Translations under genes and position numbers: made by a program
Shown here: in pieces, positions 37,601 through 45,846 of the stretch
How positions within the stretch are numbered: the first letter of the stretch is position 1
Layout: each line of letters starts with the position of its first letter
The notes under the pieces: model-generated
What the model saw: only the letters and a program-made list of their open reading frames with translations
Told to the model about the DNA's origin: nothing
The model's database searches: none
Source of the DNA: Planctomycetota bacterium
GTDB taxonomy: Bacteria > Planctomycetota > UBA8108 > JACQVS01
DNA: 64,000 nucleotides
Assembly: GCA_028280485.1 (NCBI GenBank)
Contig: JANQLS010000002.1
Location: 42,803 to 106,802 of the forward strand
Direction: 5' to 3'

Positions 37601-39267
37601 ATGGTGACTACGAACGTCTGTTGTTGGAAGCAGCGGGTATTTACGCAGCCCATGAAGTGGTTGAACCTGAAGTTCTTCAATTGTTACTTACTTCGGATGA
37701 TCCAAGAGTTCGAGCGATCGGTGCAAGATTCATCGGTCGCTGGCATCTGAGGCTCGAAAATCCCTTAGAGTTGTTACGAAAAAGTATTCAGGATGAACAC
37801 CCTCGAGTTCGCTTGGAAGCGATTATTGCAGCCAGTTATATGAAGAGCGCGAATGCCATGGAAGTTGCTGCGATGGCTCAGGATCAACCTCGGGATCGAT
37901 TTATCAATTATGCCTTAAAGCTGTGTGTCCAAGCTCTCAAGCCCTACTGGCAACCGGCTTTGGCTCAAGGAAAATTCGATTTCGGAGAGTCGCCCGAACG
38001 CTTGCAAATGGTTTTAGAATTGGACGGAACTTCCGATTCAGCTAAGTTTATTGGTGAGTTAACTAGAATCAAAGGTCTGAGTGAGGAATCTCGCGAGGGC
38101 TTACTTGCGATGTTGGCGGGTTTGGGAAAACCTAGTGACTTGCAGTACGTAATGGATCATTCCCGATTGAGCCCGGTTGTGCTTCAAAGTTTGGTGACAG
38201 CTGCGGAAGTTTATAAAATACGTCCAGATGGAGAAGTTCAATCTAAGCTGCGTCCATTATTGTCAAGCTCTGACGAAAAGGTTCGTAGCTTAGCTATCTC
38301 TCTCATCGGACATTGGAAAATACAATCGTTGGTCGATGAAGTTCGTCATATTCTCACCCAAAAGAACACACCTCCCGCCGTCCTCGAATCAGCGCTGTTA
38401 GCAATCAGTCGCATGAAAGGGATACAAGCTACCGATGAGATTGGGCCTTTCGTGAGTCCCAATCAATCCCCAAGGATTCAATTGGCAGTCGTTCGGGCGG
38501 TGTCACTGTTCGATTTAAGGGGTGCAGCCCAAATCGCAGCTAGTACCCTTACAGAAAGTAAGAATGAAAAACTGACTCAGGAGATTGTCGTTTTGTTTTT
38601 GAATCGAAACGAAGGCACTAAGATTCTCAATCGAGCTCTCGTCGATCTAATTTCTGCTGGAACGCCCTTAAAAGCTGATCCTGCTCTTTTGATGCACAGA
38701 GCGATGAGCGGAGCTGGGCGAAGTGATGAAGAACTTTTGACGACGATCAATAAAGCCTTGGGCAAAAAAGCGGCTAAGGTGGCGGAATACTCGGTTGATT
38801 ACGTTAAGACACTCGCTCAGGAAGTTCGCCAAAGTGGAAATGCTCGACGGGGTGGAGAAGTGTATCGATCTAAGATCGCCAATTGTTCATCCTGTCATCG
38901 TTTAAATGGAAAAGGCGGTACGCAAGGACCCGATCTGTCGATCATTGGAGCAGGACGGAGTGAAGAACTCTTGATCGAATCTGTCCTGTGGCCGAATCGT
39001 CAAATTCGAGAAGGCTACATGTCTGTTCATGTGATTACTAATCAGGGATTGATCCTTACCGGTTACCCCATCAAGGAAACGGAGAAAGAGCTCCATCTCC
39101 GAGAGATATCCACGAACAAGACTAGGCGTATAGCCAAAGAGAGCATCCTGAGCCGTCAAGAGGCGGGAAGTATCATGCCCGCCAATTTAGTTTCCGGAAT
39201 GACTCGAGACGAATTGCGCGATTTGATCCGGTATCTTTCGGAACTACGGGGGAGCGGTTCGGAGTAG
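34690..39267 (+). CDS. Multidomain exported protein: DUF1080 + SGNH-like + PVC-type sugar-dehydrogenase propeller + HEAT + cytochrome c
   Basis: The protein has 1525 residues; the start is ATG 34690 or 34702. A signal peptide with a lipobox-like LILGCS is followed by DUF1080 (about 40-215; LFNGQDLTGW), a family of lectin-fold 3-keto-disaccharide hydrolases. An SGNH/GDSL-like region (about 270-460) comes next. A TIGR02604-type propeller (about 570-910) contains FEVNLFASEA, IRWDDQGRLWV, DTNNDGKADKFHRFAEGL and DTDGDGKADSREIILSGF. HEAT-like helices (about 930-1320) precede a TIGR02603-type haem domain with CSSCH at 1399-1403. The fusion suggests a lipid-anchored or periplasmic machine for oxidising and trimming glycans, passing electrons to the terminal haem. 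Confidence 0.9.
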   Translation: MRISMKRKLPKFLILRLSLFLILGCSISNLITSAQEPRLDRDLFNGQDLTGWEGDKRFWAVKDGVIVGSSNQPIKSNQYLWADVEVENFYLSLDVRILPDSGNGGINFRSRRASKTDIRAVGYQADVGRSVWGRLYHQYGRGKLDWNDRGEKVVKKGKWNRYEILAVGRRIWLAINGKLSVSFYDPKAELKGRIAFQLHAGAPQKIEYKIDKLIHDPVVTLAGLTKKQLLLDANPALKKRAGSVERFSDNKNFDTQTKQFKNKIFQLEEQDTVVFVGGANTVRSRLDGTLEALLSISYATKKPRFRNMAWEGDTVYEQWRDIGFGTWIDQLQGVGASVVFVDFGQMEAIEGVERLKDFVKAYEKLLDGFQRVTKRIVLLTPRPFETPRSPHMPDHTGKNSTAKQYAEAIKKLAKERDLIAVDLFTPLVSTKKLTSNGVHLLADSHSKVARLIAKSLGVPILVPTQFNSLLSAIREKNRLWHDNWRPMNWSFAYGDRTRQPFSRSYDDHPSLKTELAAFKPLLQNVDQQIHRIAMALAINEEVPEFKSVTSNLKYPQQEVDPARHTPEAQLKTFRVAEGFEVNLFASEADGVVKPVKIRWDDQGRLWVACIPTYPHIEPGAKPGDYILVCEDTNNDGKADKFHRFAEGLFIPMGIEFGDGGVYVSEATDFVLLKDTDGDGKADSREIILSGFGTADSHQMINNTHRGPLGDFWFTQGHHAYSRVETPWGISKLSKAGVWRYRPGTGQLDSFFSYSKAGLNGQGVTHDDWAQTFHNSAALSGGFYTVAGSINAEPKDALPPLVNPPQRNTGIEFIGTEHLPNEMQGEIVWSGFMNNNIQRRRLVDLDAGFKAELRPNLLQSTERNFRPVNAKVGPDGAIYICDWYNPTIGHYQASYRDPKRDRTRGRIWRLRAKDRPLSKAPSLVNMNPSQLLEQLSSKERLTRINAKKLLFDLPKESVILATQLFITKLEQDGDYERLLLEAAGIYAAHEVVEPEVLQLLLTSDDPRVRAIGARFIGRWHLRLENPLELLRKSIQDEHPRVRLEAIIAASYMKSANAMEVAAMAQDQPRDRFINYALKLCVQALKPYWQPALAQGKFDFGESPERLQMVLELDGTSDSAKFIGELTRIKGLSEESREGLLAMLAGLGKPSDLQYVMDHSRLSPVVLQSLVTAAEVYKIRPDGEVQSKLRPLLSSSDEKVRSLAISLIGHWKIQSLVDEVRHILTQKNTPPAVLESALLAISRMKGIQATDEIGPFVSPNQSPRIQLAVVRAVSLFDLRGAAQIAASTLTESKNEKLTQEIVVLFLNRNEGTKILNRALVDLISAGTPLKADPALLMHRAMSGAGRSDEELLTTINKALGKKAAKVAEYSVDYVKTLAQEVRQSGNARRGGEVYRSKIANCSSCHRLNGKGGTQGPDLSIIGAGRSEELLIESVLWPNRQIREGYMSVHVITNQGLILTGYPIKETEKELHLREISTNKTRRIAKESILSRQEAGSIMPANLVSGMTRDELRDLIRYLSELRGSGSE

Positions 39268-39383
39268 GATCTGAAATTGGCTCTAAAAAGGAAAAGATTA
39301 TTTGGCTTCCAAGGTTTTCAGCCAAGGCTATGTTTAATTTTAGGCCCGTTTATCCACTTTATTAATAAGACTCACATCGCTTT

Positions 39384-40448
39384 ATGAAATATCTTTGCAT
39401 CTTTTTTCTATCACTTTTATTGGTTCATTCATTGTGGGCTGAAGATCCAAAGAGCTCTGATAAGAATGTTGGTGGAAGTGAATCCAAACCCTTCTCCATC
39501 GTCGTTCTTCCCGACACTCAAGGCTACGCTGACATCCGGCATAAAGAAACACAGAAACATTGGCCCGATATTGGAGACCAACGTCACTGTTTTTATAAAC
39601 AAACCGAATGGATTAAAAAGAATCATAAAAAACTGAATGTCGCCATGGTGGTCCATGTTGGGGATATCACCCAGACGGAACACAAAGAAGAGTGGAAGAT
39701 CGCCGACAAGGCGTTCAAGACCCTTGATAGGCATGTTCCCTACATTTTGTGTTCAGGGAATCATGATATGGGGTATTCAGCTAGATCCAAGAAAACAAGC
39801 ACATCACGAGAAAGTCAGTTCAGTTCCATTTTTCCTCCTTCTCGATTTATGAAGAACCCTTTGTACAAAAAAAGTTTTGGAGCAGATAAAAAACTTCATT
39901 TCAAGGAAGAAGGAAAGATCGAAAACTACTATTTATATTTTAAAGCAGGGGGAATGAAGTTCTTAGTGCTCACCTTAGAATTCAAACCTCGAAATGAAAC
40001 TCTTAGTTGGGCGAATAAAATCGTAACTCAGCATGCAGATCACCGAATCATTGTGGTTACGCACAGTTACCTCACCAAGCTAAAGGGGAAAAGGTCGACC
40101 GGTGACAATTATTTAGTGAATGGGAATTCAGGGGAGGTCGTTTGGAAAAAATTTGTGAGTCGTCACAAGAACATATTTATGGTGCTTTCTGGGCATGCTT
40201 CAGAAAACCGTCTCACCAGCCAAGGTCAGCATGGGAATACCGTTCACCAATTACAGGCAGACTATTGGTATTTTGATCTACCGAGAATTAAGGCTGGAAG
40301 TGGGTTTTTACGTATTATGACCTTCCACCCCTCCAAAAATGAGATTGAAGTTCAGACCTATTCGCCGGTATTAGATGAATATCTCGAGCGCTCTAAGAGC
40401 AAATTCACATTGAAGTATAAGATGTTAGAAGCCACTCAGGGAAAGTAA
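39384..40448 (+). CDS. Secreted calcineurin-like metallophosphoesterase
   Basis: The protein has 354 residues with a signal peptide ending at LWAED. The metal-site blocks appear in order: PDTQGY (Asp44, with Gln46 in place of the usual His), VGDITQ (Asp94), SGNHD (Asn126-His127-Asp128), VVTHS and LSGHASEN near the end. The D-x-Q variant is common in exported phosphodiesterase-like members. It probably hydrolyses a phosphomono- or diester outside the cytoplasm; the substrate cannot be told. It follows the large fusion gene on the same strand after 116 bases. Confidence 0.88.
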   Translation: MKYLCIFFLSLLLVHSLWAEDPKSSDKNVGGSESKPFSIVVLPDTQGYADIRHKETQKHWPDIGDQRHCFYKQTEWIKKNHKKLNVAMVVHVGDITQTEHKEEWKIADKAFKTLDRHVPYILCSGNHDMGYSARSKKTSTSRESQFSSIFPPSRFMKNPLYKKSFGADKKLHFKEEGKIENYYLYFKAGGMKFLVLTLEFKPRNETLSWANKIVTQHADHRIIVVTHSYLTKLKGKRSTGDNYLVNGNSGEVVWKKFVSRHKNIFMVLSGHASENRLTSQGQHGNTVHQLQADYWYFDLPRIKAGSGFLRIMTFHPSKNEIEVQTYSPVLDEYLERSKSKFTLKYKMLEATQGK

Positions 40449-40579
40449 GAGTCCATTAATATTTTTTAAAAAAGTTTGTAAGAATAGGGAAGACAAATCG
40501 AACATCTTACAATCATCGAGTGGAGTTCAACTTTACCGTGGACACCGTTTATATTCCCAAAATTTAAGAGGGCCTTGAA

Positions 40580-41935
40580 ATGTTTCTTAGAGTTTCTTTG
40601 CTATTCGCTTTAACTATCTATTCATTTAGTTTCACACTGGCCAAAAATGAATCCACTTCCAAATCAGGTACGAGTTCATCTTTAGTTAAAGAGCTTCCTT
40701 ATCCTAAAAATTTCAACTTAGAGAAGTATCTCGGGAAATGGTATGAAGTGGCTAGATTGCCTGCTCCCAATCAACCAAAAGGATCGGTAGCAATTGCCAA
40801 ATATTCAAAGAGTAAGAACAAAGGTGAGATCTTAGTTGAAAATACAGCCTGTAAGCCCGATGGACAGAAACTCGCCAGTATCCAAGGGAAAGCCAAGGTC
40901 CTTGAAGGAAAAGCGCCCAGATTAGCAGTAAGCTTTGGATCTGTAATACCTAATCAAGCCAATTATCATGTGATTCATGTCGATAAGGGTTATAAGCACG
41001 CTATCGTAGGAAATCCTGATCGGAATTCTTTGTGGATTCTTTCACGAAAGGTTCCAGTGCCTGAAAAGAAATTAAACAAATTAATCAAGCGAGCTAAAAA
41101 TGCTGGTTTCGATACCCAAAAACTTATCATTAATTCCTGGAAGCTGAATTCTAAAAATGCTTCACCAGAAAAACAAAGCTTAAAGCATCTACTTGGTACT
41201 TGGACCTACGAGTACGGTCAAAGAAATGGAAAGAAATTTGGTAAAGATCACTATGCGGGAAGAACGATAGAAATTACGAAAGATAAATTGATCCTCAAAG
41301 GTAAGATGCCCTTTGTGCTGTCTCATAGAATTAATTTCAAGAATGATCCACCTACCATTGAGCTTAAAATTGAGGAAGGTCCATTTGGAATCGGTTCTTC
41401 GACTGCTGGGATTATTATGATTAAAAAGGGGAAATTACATTTTTGCTATTCCCCTCGAGGAGCCGAGCCGCCTAAGAAATTTGAGGCTGCCGATGGTTCA
41501 GGTCATGCTTATTTTGTCCTGAATAAAGTCAAAAATGATAAGGCCGGAAAACTGACTCACAAGAAAATGGTCGGTACTTGGAGTTATCAGTCAGCGATCA
41601 TTAATGGAAAGAGTTTGGATGAAAATCGACTAAAAAAATCTGAAGTTAAAATCACCAAAGACAAACTACATTTATTGAGTGAACAGTTTGACTATGTGCT
41701 CTCCTATCATTCTGACTTTGTGAAACAACCCGCCTCATTAAAGATGAAAATTTTGGAGGGTCCTTTTGGAGTAGGATCTGAGGCTCATGGTATAGCTAAG
41801 TTTGAGAAAGGACATCTCTACCTCTGCTATAATTCTACGGGGCCAAAAGCTCCAATCAAATTCGAATCAAAGGAAGGATCAGGATATTCTTTGATTGTTC
41901 TTAAAATGAAAAAAGCAATTAAAGAAGATCTTTAA
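40580..41935 (+). CDS. Secreted lipocalin fused to two TIGR03067-type domains
   Basis: The protein has 451 residues with a signal peptide ending near TLAK. Residues 44-185 form a Blc-type lipocalin: NLEKYLGKWYEVARLP (G-x-W at 52-54), an AIAKYSKSKNKG strand and YKHAIVGNPDRNSLWILSRK. Two copies of a planctomycete paralogous domain (TIGR03067) follow at about 204-310 and 325-440. Each has L.GTW.Y....NGK, ITKDKL.L, a FVLSHRI/YVLSYHS strand, a PFGIGS/PFGVGS turn and LHFCYS/LYLCYN. Ligand transport or binding in the periplasm is likely for the lipocalin; the partner domains have no known function. A terminator hairpin follows the stop. Confidence 0.85.
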   Translation: MFLRVSLLFALTIYSFSFTLAKNESTSKSGTSSSLVKELPYPKNFNLEKYLGKWYEVARLPAPNQPKGSVAIAKYSKSKNKGEILVENTACKPDGQKLASIQGKAKVLEGKAPRLAVSFGSVIPNQANYHVIHVDKGYKHAIVGNPDRNSLWILSRKVPVPEKKLNKLIKRAKNAGFDTQKLIINSWKLNSKNASPEKQSLKHLLGTWTYEYGQRNGKKFGKDHYAGRTIEITKDKLILKGKMPFVLSHRINFKNDPPTIELKIEEGPFGIGSSTAGIIMIKKGKLHFCYSPRGAEPPKKFEAADGSGHAYFVLNKVKNDKAGKLTHKKMVGTWSYQSAIINGKSLDENRLKKSEVKITKDKLHLLSEQFDYVLSYHSDFVKQPASLKMKILEGPFGVGSEAHGIAKFEKGHLYLCYNSTGPKAPIKFESKEGSGYSLIVLKMKKAIKEDL

Positions 41936-41964
41936 ATTTAGAGTTAATTATATTACTACTTTTA

Positions 41965-41992
41965 AGGCTCCTACTCGCTAGGAGCCTTTTTT
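41965..41992. terminator. Rho-independent terminator, overlapping the stop of the convergent gene
   Basis: AGGCTCCT (41965-41972) and AGGAGCCT (41980-41987) pair around a 7-base loop and are followed by a T-run to 41992. It serves the lipocalin gene ending at 41935. The minus-strand stop (41971-41973) of the TolB-like gene lies inside the stem, so both 3' ends share one structure. Confidence 0.85.
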
Positions 41993-43128
41993 AATTTTGG
42001 TCTCCAAGTGGGGGAAAAGCTATGATTTTCAAATCCTTTGGTCAGGCAAATTGGATTTCCTCCGCTTGAAGAGACGATATAAATATCCCAACGTCCCCGA
42101 TTTTTACGAAGACTGGTTTTATTAAATTGAAAAGCAATCCACCGACCATCGGGAGAATAGCTGGCATTACGAACAAAGCCGTCTAAGCGGCAAATCTCTT
42201 TTAATTTCCTGGTTGAGCAATTGTGAATGAAAATTCCACCACCAAATTGTTCGGTAACGACAATCTCGTTTCCATCTAGGGAGAAACCTCCAAGTTTGTA
42301 CGTAGAATCTTCAGTTTTTTTGATTGTTGAAATCATGTCACCCTTTAAATTTTGAATGACGATATCGTCATTTTGTAAAAGCCAATGAGCAATACGATGA
42401 CCGTTGGGAGACCAAATAGCTTTTTCTCTAGCTAGATCTCCCTGGGAGAATGGGGTCGTTTTCCAATTTTTTGTGTTAAGTAAGTAAATGTTCCAGGTTT
42501 CATCGAACGAGGTGAAAAGTATGTTTTCTCCATTAGGAGACCAGCTCGGCCACATACAAGTTTGCTTTAATGAGGTGACTCTCTGATCTGATCCATCCCT
42601 TCCATAGACCCAAAGTTCTTGTTCTCCGGTCTTTTGACTTGTTGCACAGTAAATCAAATGGTTTCCATCGGGGCTGTAGTATGGAAAGATTCCAACTGTG
42701 ACTTGTTTTGACTTTCCTGTACTAAAATCGTATTCGTAAATAAGGTAATTATCCTTTTCTTCAAGGTAGTAAGCGAGGTAGCGACCATCTTTAGACCAGG
42801 TCGGATGTTGAAGAGATATTGGTACTTGTTCACGTGGTGGGCCATCCGATTCGAACAGTTTTTTGAAGCCCCCATCTTTTGAATTGTGAAGCCATGCGAA
42901 CCATTTGTCAGCTGTCGGATCATAACTTTCCCACAATAAATCGTAACTCGGTCTAAGTTCTGCCTTCTTCTCTACTATATCTTTAGAGTTAGGTAGGTTT
43001 TCACCATCCTGAAACGAATCTTTCGTTTGAGATCTCTCTTCAATTGAAACTGGAGTCGTCCCGCAAGAAAATGATCCGAATGCTATTATAAATATCAGGT
43101 ATTTTAGAGTGACGAAGTTCATGTTCAT
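41971..43128 (-). CDS. TolB-like beta-propeller lipoprotein
   Basis: The protein has 385 residues with a lipobox GSFSC (Cys22). It carries repeated PD40/WD40-like blades: HPTWSKDGRYLAYYL, FPYYSPDGNHLIYCA, WPSWSPNGENILFTS, KAIWSPNGHRIAHWL, NASYSPDGRWIAFQF and FSPTWRPKL. This pattern is that of TolB C-terminal-type propellers. It lacks an obvious N-terminal TolB domain, so it is probably a stand-alone lipid-anchored binding propeller. It is co-directional with the membrane gene upstream at 43182-43721. Confidence 0.85.
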   Translation of the reverse strand: MNMNFVTLKYLIFIIAFGSFSCGTTPVSIEERSQTKDSFQDGENLPNSKDIVEKKAELRPSYDLLWESYDPTADKWFAWLHNSKDGGFKKLFESDGPPREQVPISLQHPTWSKDGRYLAYYLEEKDNYLIYEYDFSTGKSKQVTVGIFPYYSPDGNHLIYCATSQKTGEQELWVYGRDGSDQRVTSLKQTCMWPSWSPNGENILFTSFDETWNIYLLNTKNWKTTPFSQGDLAREKAIWSPNGHRIAHWLLQNDDIVIQNLKGDMISTIKKTEDSTYKLGGFSLDGNEIVVTEQFGGGIFIHNCSTRKLKEICRLDGFVRNASYSPDGRWIAFQFNKTSLRKNRGRWDIYIVSSSGGNPICLTKGFENHSFSPTWRPKLKKAPSE

Positions 43129-43181
43129 GATGATTCCGGGAATTATTTTTTTAGAAAGATTCTTTGTGTTACTAAAAAATA

Positions 43182-43721
43182 CTATTTCGATTGCAAAGCC
43201 CGTAAATGTTTCCTCTTTTTGAAAATTAAATACGTACCAGAAAATATCCCAAAGAATCCTCCAAGGTAACTGAAGTTATGCATCGTTCCTGCCCGGGCAA
43301 AAGAAATATCGTCGATGATTTCATTACCATAAATCGTGATCTCTCCTACTGTTTTTGAATCAATTGTTAAAAATGAGATCAACAGAGCCGCAAGGCCAAC
43401 GACCAGAGCAGTGATAGCGACAACCAAAAAGGCAAGTAGTTGAGAAGTAAAATAATCCTTTGCGCCCGGTATAACCCAACCTAAAGGAATAATTACAATT
43501 CCTATAATAATTCCCATCCACCAAGAAGCGTTCCAACCAACGATAGCCGCTTTAACCCTATTTGAAGCAAAAGATTCGGTGAGCTGGAACTGATGAAATT
43601 TAAATGCGGTGAAATATTCAGGAGCAACAGTGTAGGAAATTTGATTGTGGAATGCGCCGTAAGTTCCTGCAAAAATGCAGGCGATGATGAAGAGCAAGGG
43701 GATGAGAAGGGCTTTTTTCAT
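43182..43721 (-). CDS. Four-helix membrane protein of an unnamed conserved family
   Basis: The 179-residue protein has a first helix (about 3-20) followed by GAFHNQISYTVAPEYFTAFKFHQFQL, a signature I associate with a conserved small membrane family in diverse bacteria. Three further helices lie at about 70-88, 95-118 and 145-165. No catalytic motif is seen and no function is known. It stands in line with the TolB-like lipoprotein gene downstream. Confidence 0.7.
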   Translation of the reverse strand: MKKALLIPLLFIIACIFAGTYGAFHNQISYTVAPEYFTAFKFHQFQLTESFASNRVKAAIVGWNASWWMGIIIGIVIIPLGWVIPGAKDYFTSQLLAFLVVAITALVVGLAALLISFLTIDSKTVGEITIYGNEIIDDISFARAGTMHNFSYLGGFFGIFSGTYLIFKKRKHLRALQSK

Positions 43722-43850
43722 TGTTGTTTTTGAATCGTAATGACAGTTTTTTAAATGGATTTTACTACTTCTTTATTCATGAGTTTTGGTGAAAATGAAA
43801 TTAAAAGTAGTTTAACAAATTAAAAATTAATCTCATAAATCTTTAAAAGT

Positions 43851-43918
43851 GCAAGAAAATGGGGGCAAGAAGATAAGCAATTAAAGGGATTCTTATTTTC
43901 TTGCCCCCATTTTCTTGC
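43851..43918. repeat. GCAAGAAAAT-type palindromic repeat, copy 3
   Basis: GCAAGAAAATGGGGGCAAGAAGAT at the left is mirrored by the right-hand ATTTTCTTGCCCCCATTTTC arm ending in TTGC, around about 22 AT-rich bases. It lies just after the stop of the gene at 43970-44302 (minus strand). A terminator or transcript-end role is possible here. Confidence 0.82.
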
Positions 43919-43969
43919 TGGCATGTATTTCATTTATAAATGATGGAATCAATTGTGAATATTAGAATA

Positions 43970-44302
43970 TTAATTACCATTCATTAAGACGAAGGTGGGT
44001 GCATGTAGATGCACTTCCCAATCTGCGAGAGGGGGGGATATTGTAAAACTTGGATCACAATAATTTCGAAGGTAATCGGTCGCTCTTTTTTGAGCATGTG
44101 TGAAATTAGCTACACGGTCATTTTCATATAGTTCTAATACGTTGCAAAATATTGCGAATGCTTCTTCAATTGCACTTGGTTCTTCACCAAATAGATCTAA
44201 ATAATCAACGCCCTTTAACATATAGTGAGTCCCGCTTGCAATAAAGTAGGAAAATGATCGAACTGCTCCACGAACTTCTTGACTCATTTTATTAAGACTC
44301 AT
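43970..44302 (-). CDS. Small conserved protein of unknown function
   Basis: The 110-residue cytoplasmic protein contains AVRSFSYFIASGTHYMLKGVDYLDLFGEEPSAIEEAFAIFCNVLELYE and NYCDPSF.ISPPLADWE, a well-ordered helical pattern. I recall similar small families but no function. It starts 11 bases after the stop of the upstream P-loop kinase gene, so the pair form an operon. Confidence 0.7.
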   Translation of the reverse strand: MSLNKMSQEVRGAVRSFSYFIASGTHYMLKGVDYLDLFGEEPSAIEEAFAIFCNVLELYENDRVANFTHAQKRATDYLRNYCDPSFTISPPLADWEVHLHAPTFVLMNGN

Positions 44303-44313
44303 TTTCCCTATCC

Positions 44314-44886
44314 TTATAAAGGCTTGTCTTTCAGTGATGCCAATCGATCTAAAACTTGTTCCGTCAAAGACTCCAAGGAATTCTCAGTATTTAATCTCAA
44401 TATGGGGCAAGGTAATTTTTTCATCCAAGCCTCATGCAATATTAAGCTTCGGGTTGGCGCCTCTGCGGTGTCGTAGCTCTTCGCCCAATCTATAAATTTT
44501 TGATGGGTTTCGTAAAGATCACCACCTTGGTCTACTCGATCACCATATCGTGCGCGCTCTCTTTTCTTTAATCGGTCCATTCTGATCTTAGGGTCTAAAT
44601 ACAAAAAGACAGCGAAAGTTAGACGGGGAATGATGACGTCTCCCCAATCACATAATGAACCTGATAAAACCCAATTGGGGGCTCCGCTCAATGCTGTCAC
44701 TAAATTGGTCGTTCTTTCTGGTTCAGGAACTACTTCTTGGAACGGCGGATCCGTTGCTTTCCAAAAATAAGAATCGGTATCGAAATGCTTGAAACCGGTA
44801 TTTTTACTTAACTCGCTTCCCAAGCTTGTCGTTCCGGATCCGGAAGCTCCAAAAATATGAATACAGCTATTTTTGATAGATGTCAT
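44314..44886 (-). CDS. P-loop nucleotide kinase/ATPase (adenylate-kinase-like)
   Basis: The 190-residue protein has a Walker A motif in FGASGSGTTS (about 12-21). HFDTDSYFW provides the acidic residue of a kinase lid/substrate region, and LKKRERARYGDR is a basic lid-like segment. The type resembles small AAA/shikimate- or gluconate-kinase-like proteins in which an Asp-Thr-Asp follows the first strand. The substrate is not identifiable. It is the first gene of a two-gene unit with the small protein downstream and is divergent from the FGE-like gene. Confidence 0.75.
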   Translation of the reverse strand: MTSIKNSCIHIFGASGSGTTSLGSELSKNTGFKHFDTDSYFWKATDPPFQEVVPEPERTTNLVTALSGAPNWVLSGSLCDWGDVIIPRLTFAVFLYLDPKIRMDRLKKRERARYGDRVDQGGDLYETHQKFIDWAKSYDTAEAPTRSLILHEAWMKKLPCPILRLNTENSLESLTEQVLDRLASLKDKPL

Positions 44887-44958
44887 TAATTCTTCTTGTC
44901 TCTCGCTCGTCTAAATATAGAACTTAATCATAAAAACATTCGTAGTCTTCTTTCAAGC

Positions 44959-45846
44959 ATGAGTATGAAAACTCCAATAAACGGAAAAAGAATCACCTTA
45001 ACTTTGGGCCTAACCATCTTCACCCTGGGAATCGTCTTCATTTTGATTTTTCAAGATGACCTACGCAAGTGGTACGAATTTCAACAAATCTTCGAAAGTT
45101 TAGGCCTTAACGAGCAGGGGTACCCTGAATTCAAGCACCGAAAAAGTGAAATCATTATGGTGCAATTACCCGGTGGAAAATTCCTCATGGGAAGTGAAAA
45201 GGGAGAGCCCGAACGCATGGGGAATGAGGGGCCAGTGCATGAAGTTGAACTGAGTCCATTCTTAATTGCCAAGTACGAAGTGACCCAAGAACAATGGCAG
45301 CGGATCATGGCAGAAAATCCATCCGTTGTTAAGGAGAATCCGTATCCAGTAGTGAATGTCACCTGGGAGGAGTGCCAAAAATTTTGTCAACGCGCAGGTT
45401 TCTATCTTCCTACCGAAGCTCAGTGGGAGTATGCCTGCCGTGCGGGAACTCGAACTCCATTTTTCTTCGGAGATCGAATCACGACAGACCAGGTCAACTA
45501 TAACGGTCGTTGGCCGGGAAAAGCAGAACCTGGTGAGTATCGAGCTAAGACGCTTCCGGTTAATTCCCTTAAACCCAATGCCTTTGGGATTCATCACGTG
45601 CACGGAAATGTTTGGGAGTGGTGTGAAGATTTATTTGATAGGGGCTTTTATTCAAATCCAAATGCGAGTAAGTCTGATCCCGTGAATACCACTCAGGCAA
45701 AGGTCGGCATACGAATCAAACGTGGGGGAGGTTATGGAATCAATGCCGATGGCTGCCGATCGGGACGGCGAGGAAATATGTCGGGTAAGAGCAAAGATCG
45801 ATCGACGGGATTTAGAGTGGTGTATAGTAGTCGGCTCACCCCGTGA
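44959..45846 (+). CDS. Membrane-anchored FGE-like (SUMF1 fold) protein, paralogue 3
   Basis: I choose ATG 44959 over an upstream TTG; neither has a convincing ribosome site. A membrane helix (about 11-30) leads into the linker NEQGYPEFKHRK shared with the other two paralogues. The fold segments are LPGGKFLMGSEKG, SPFLIAKYEVTQEQW, LPTEAQWEYACRAGT, FGIHHVHGNVWEWCEDL, KRGGGYG and GFRVVYS. A single Cys (DGCRSGRR) follows the RGG segment, not the two needed for copper-dependent formylglycine formation. The last residues (about SSRLTP) and the TGA stop come from a palindromic repeat, implying the natural C-terminus was altered. Confidence 0.83.
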   Translation: MSMKTPINGKRITLTLGLTIFTLGIVFILIFQDDLRKWYEFQQIFESLGLNEQGYPEFKHRKSEIIMVQLPGGKFLMGSEKGEPERMGNEGPVHEVELSPFLIAKYEVTQEQWQRIMAENPSVVKENPYPVVNVTWEECQKFCQRAGFYLPTEAQWEYACRAGTRTPFFFGDRITTDQVNYNGRWPGKAEPGEYRAKTLPVNSLKPNAFGIHHVHGNVWEWCEDLFDRGFYSNPNASKSDPVNTTQAKVGIRIKRGGGYGINADGCRSGRRGNMSGKSKDRSTGFRVVYSSRLTP

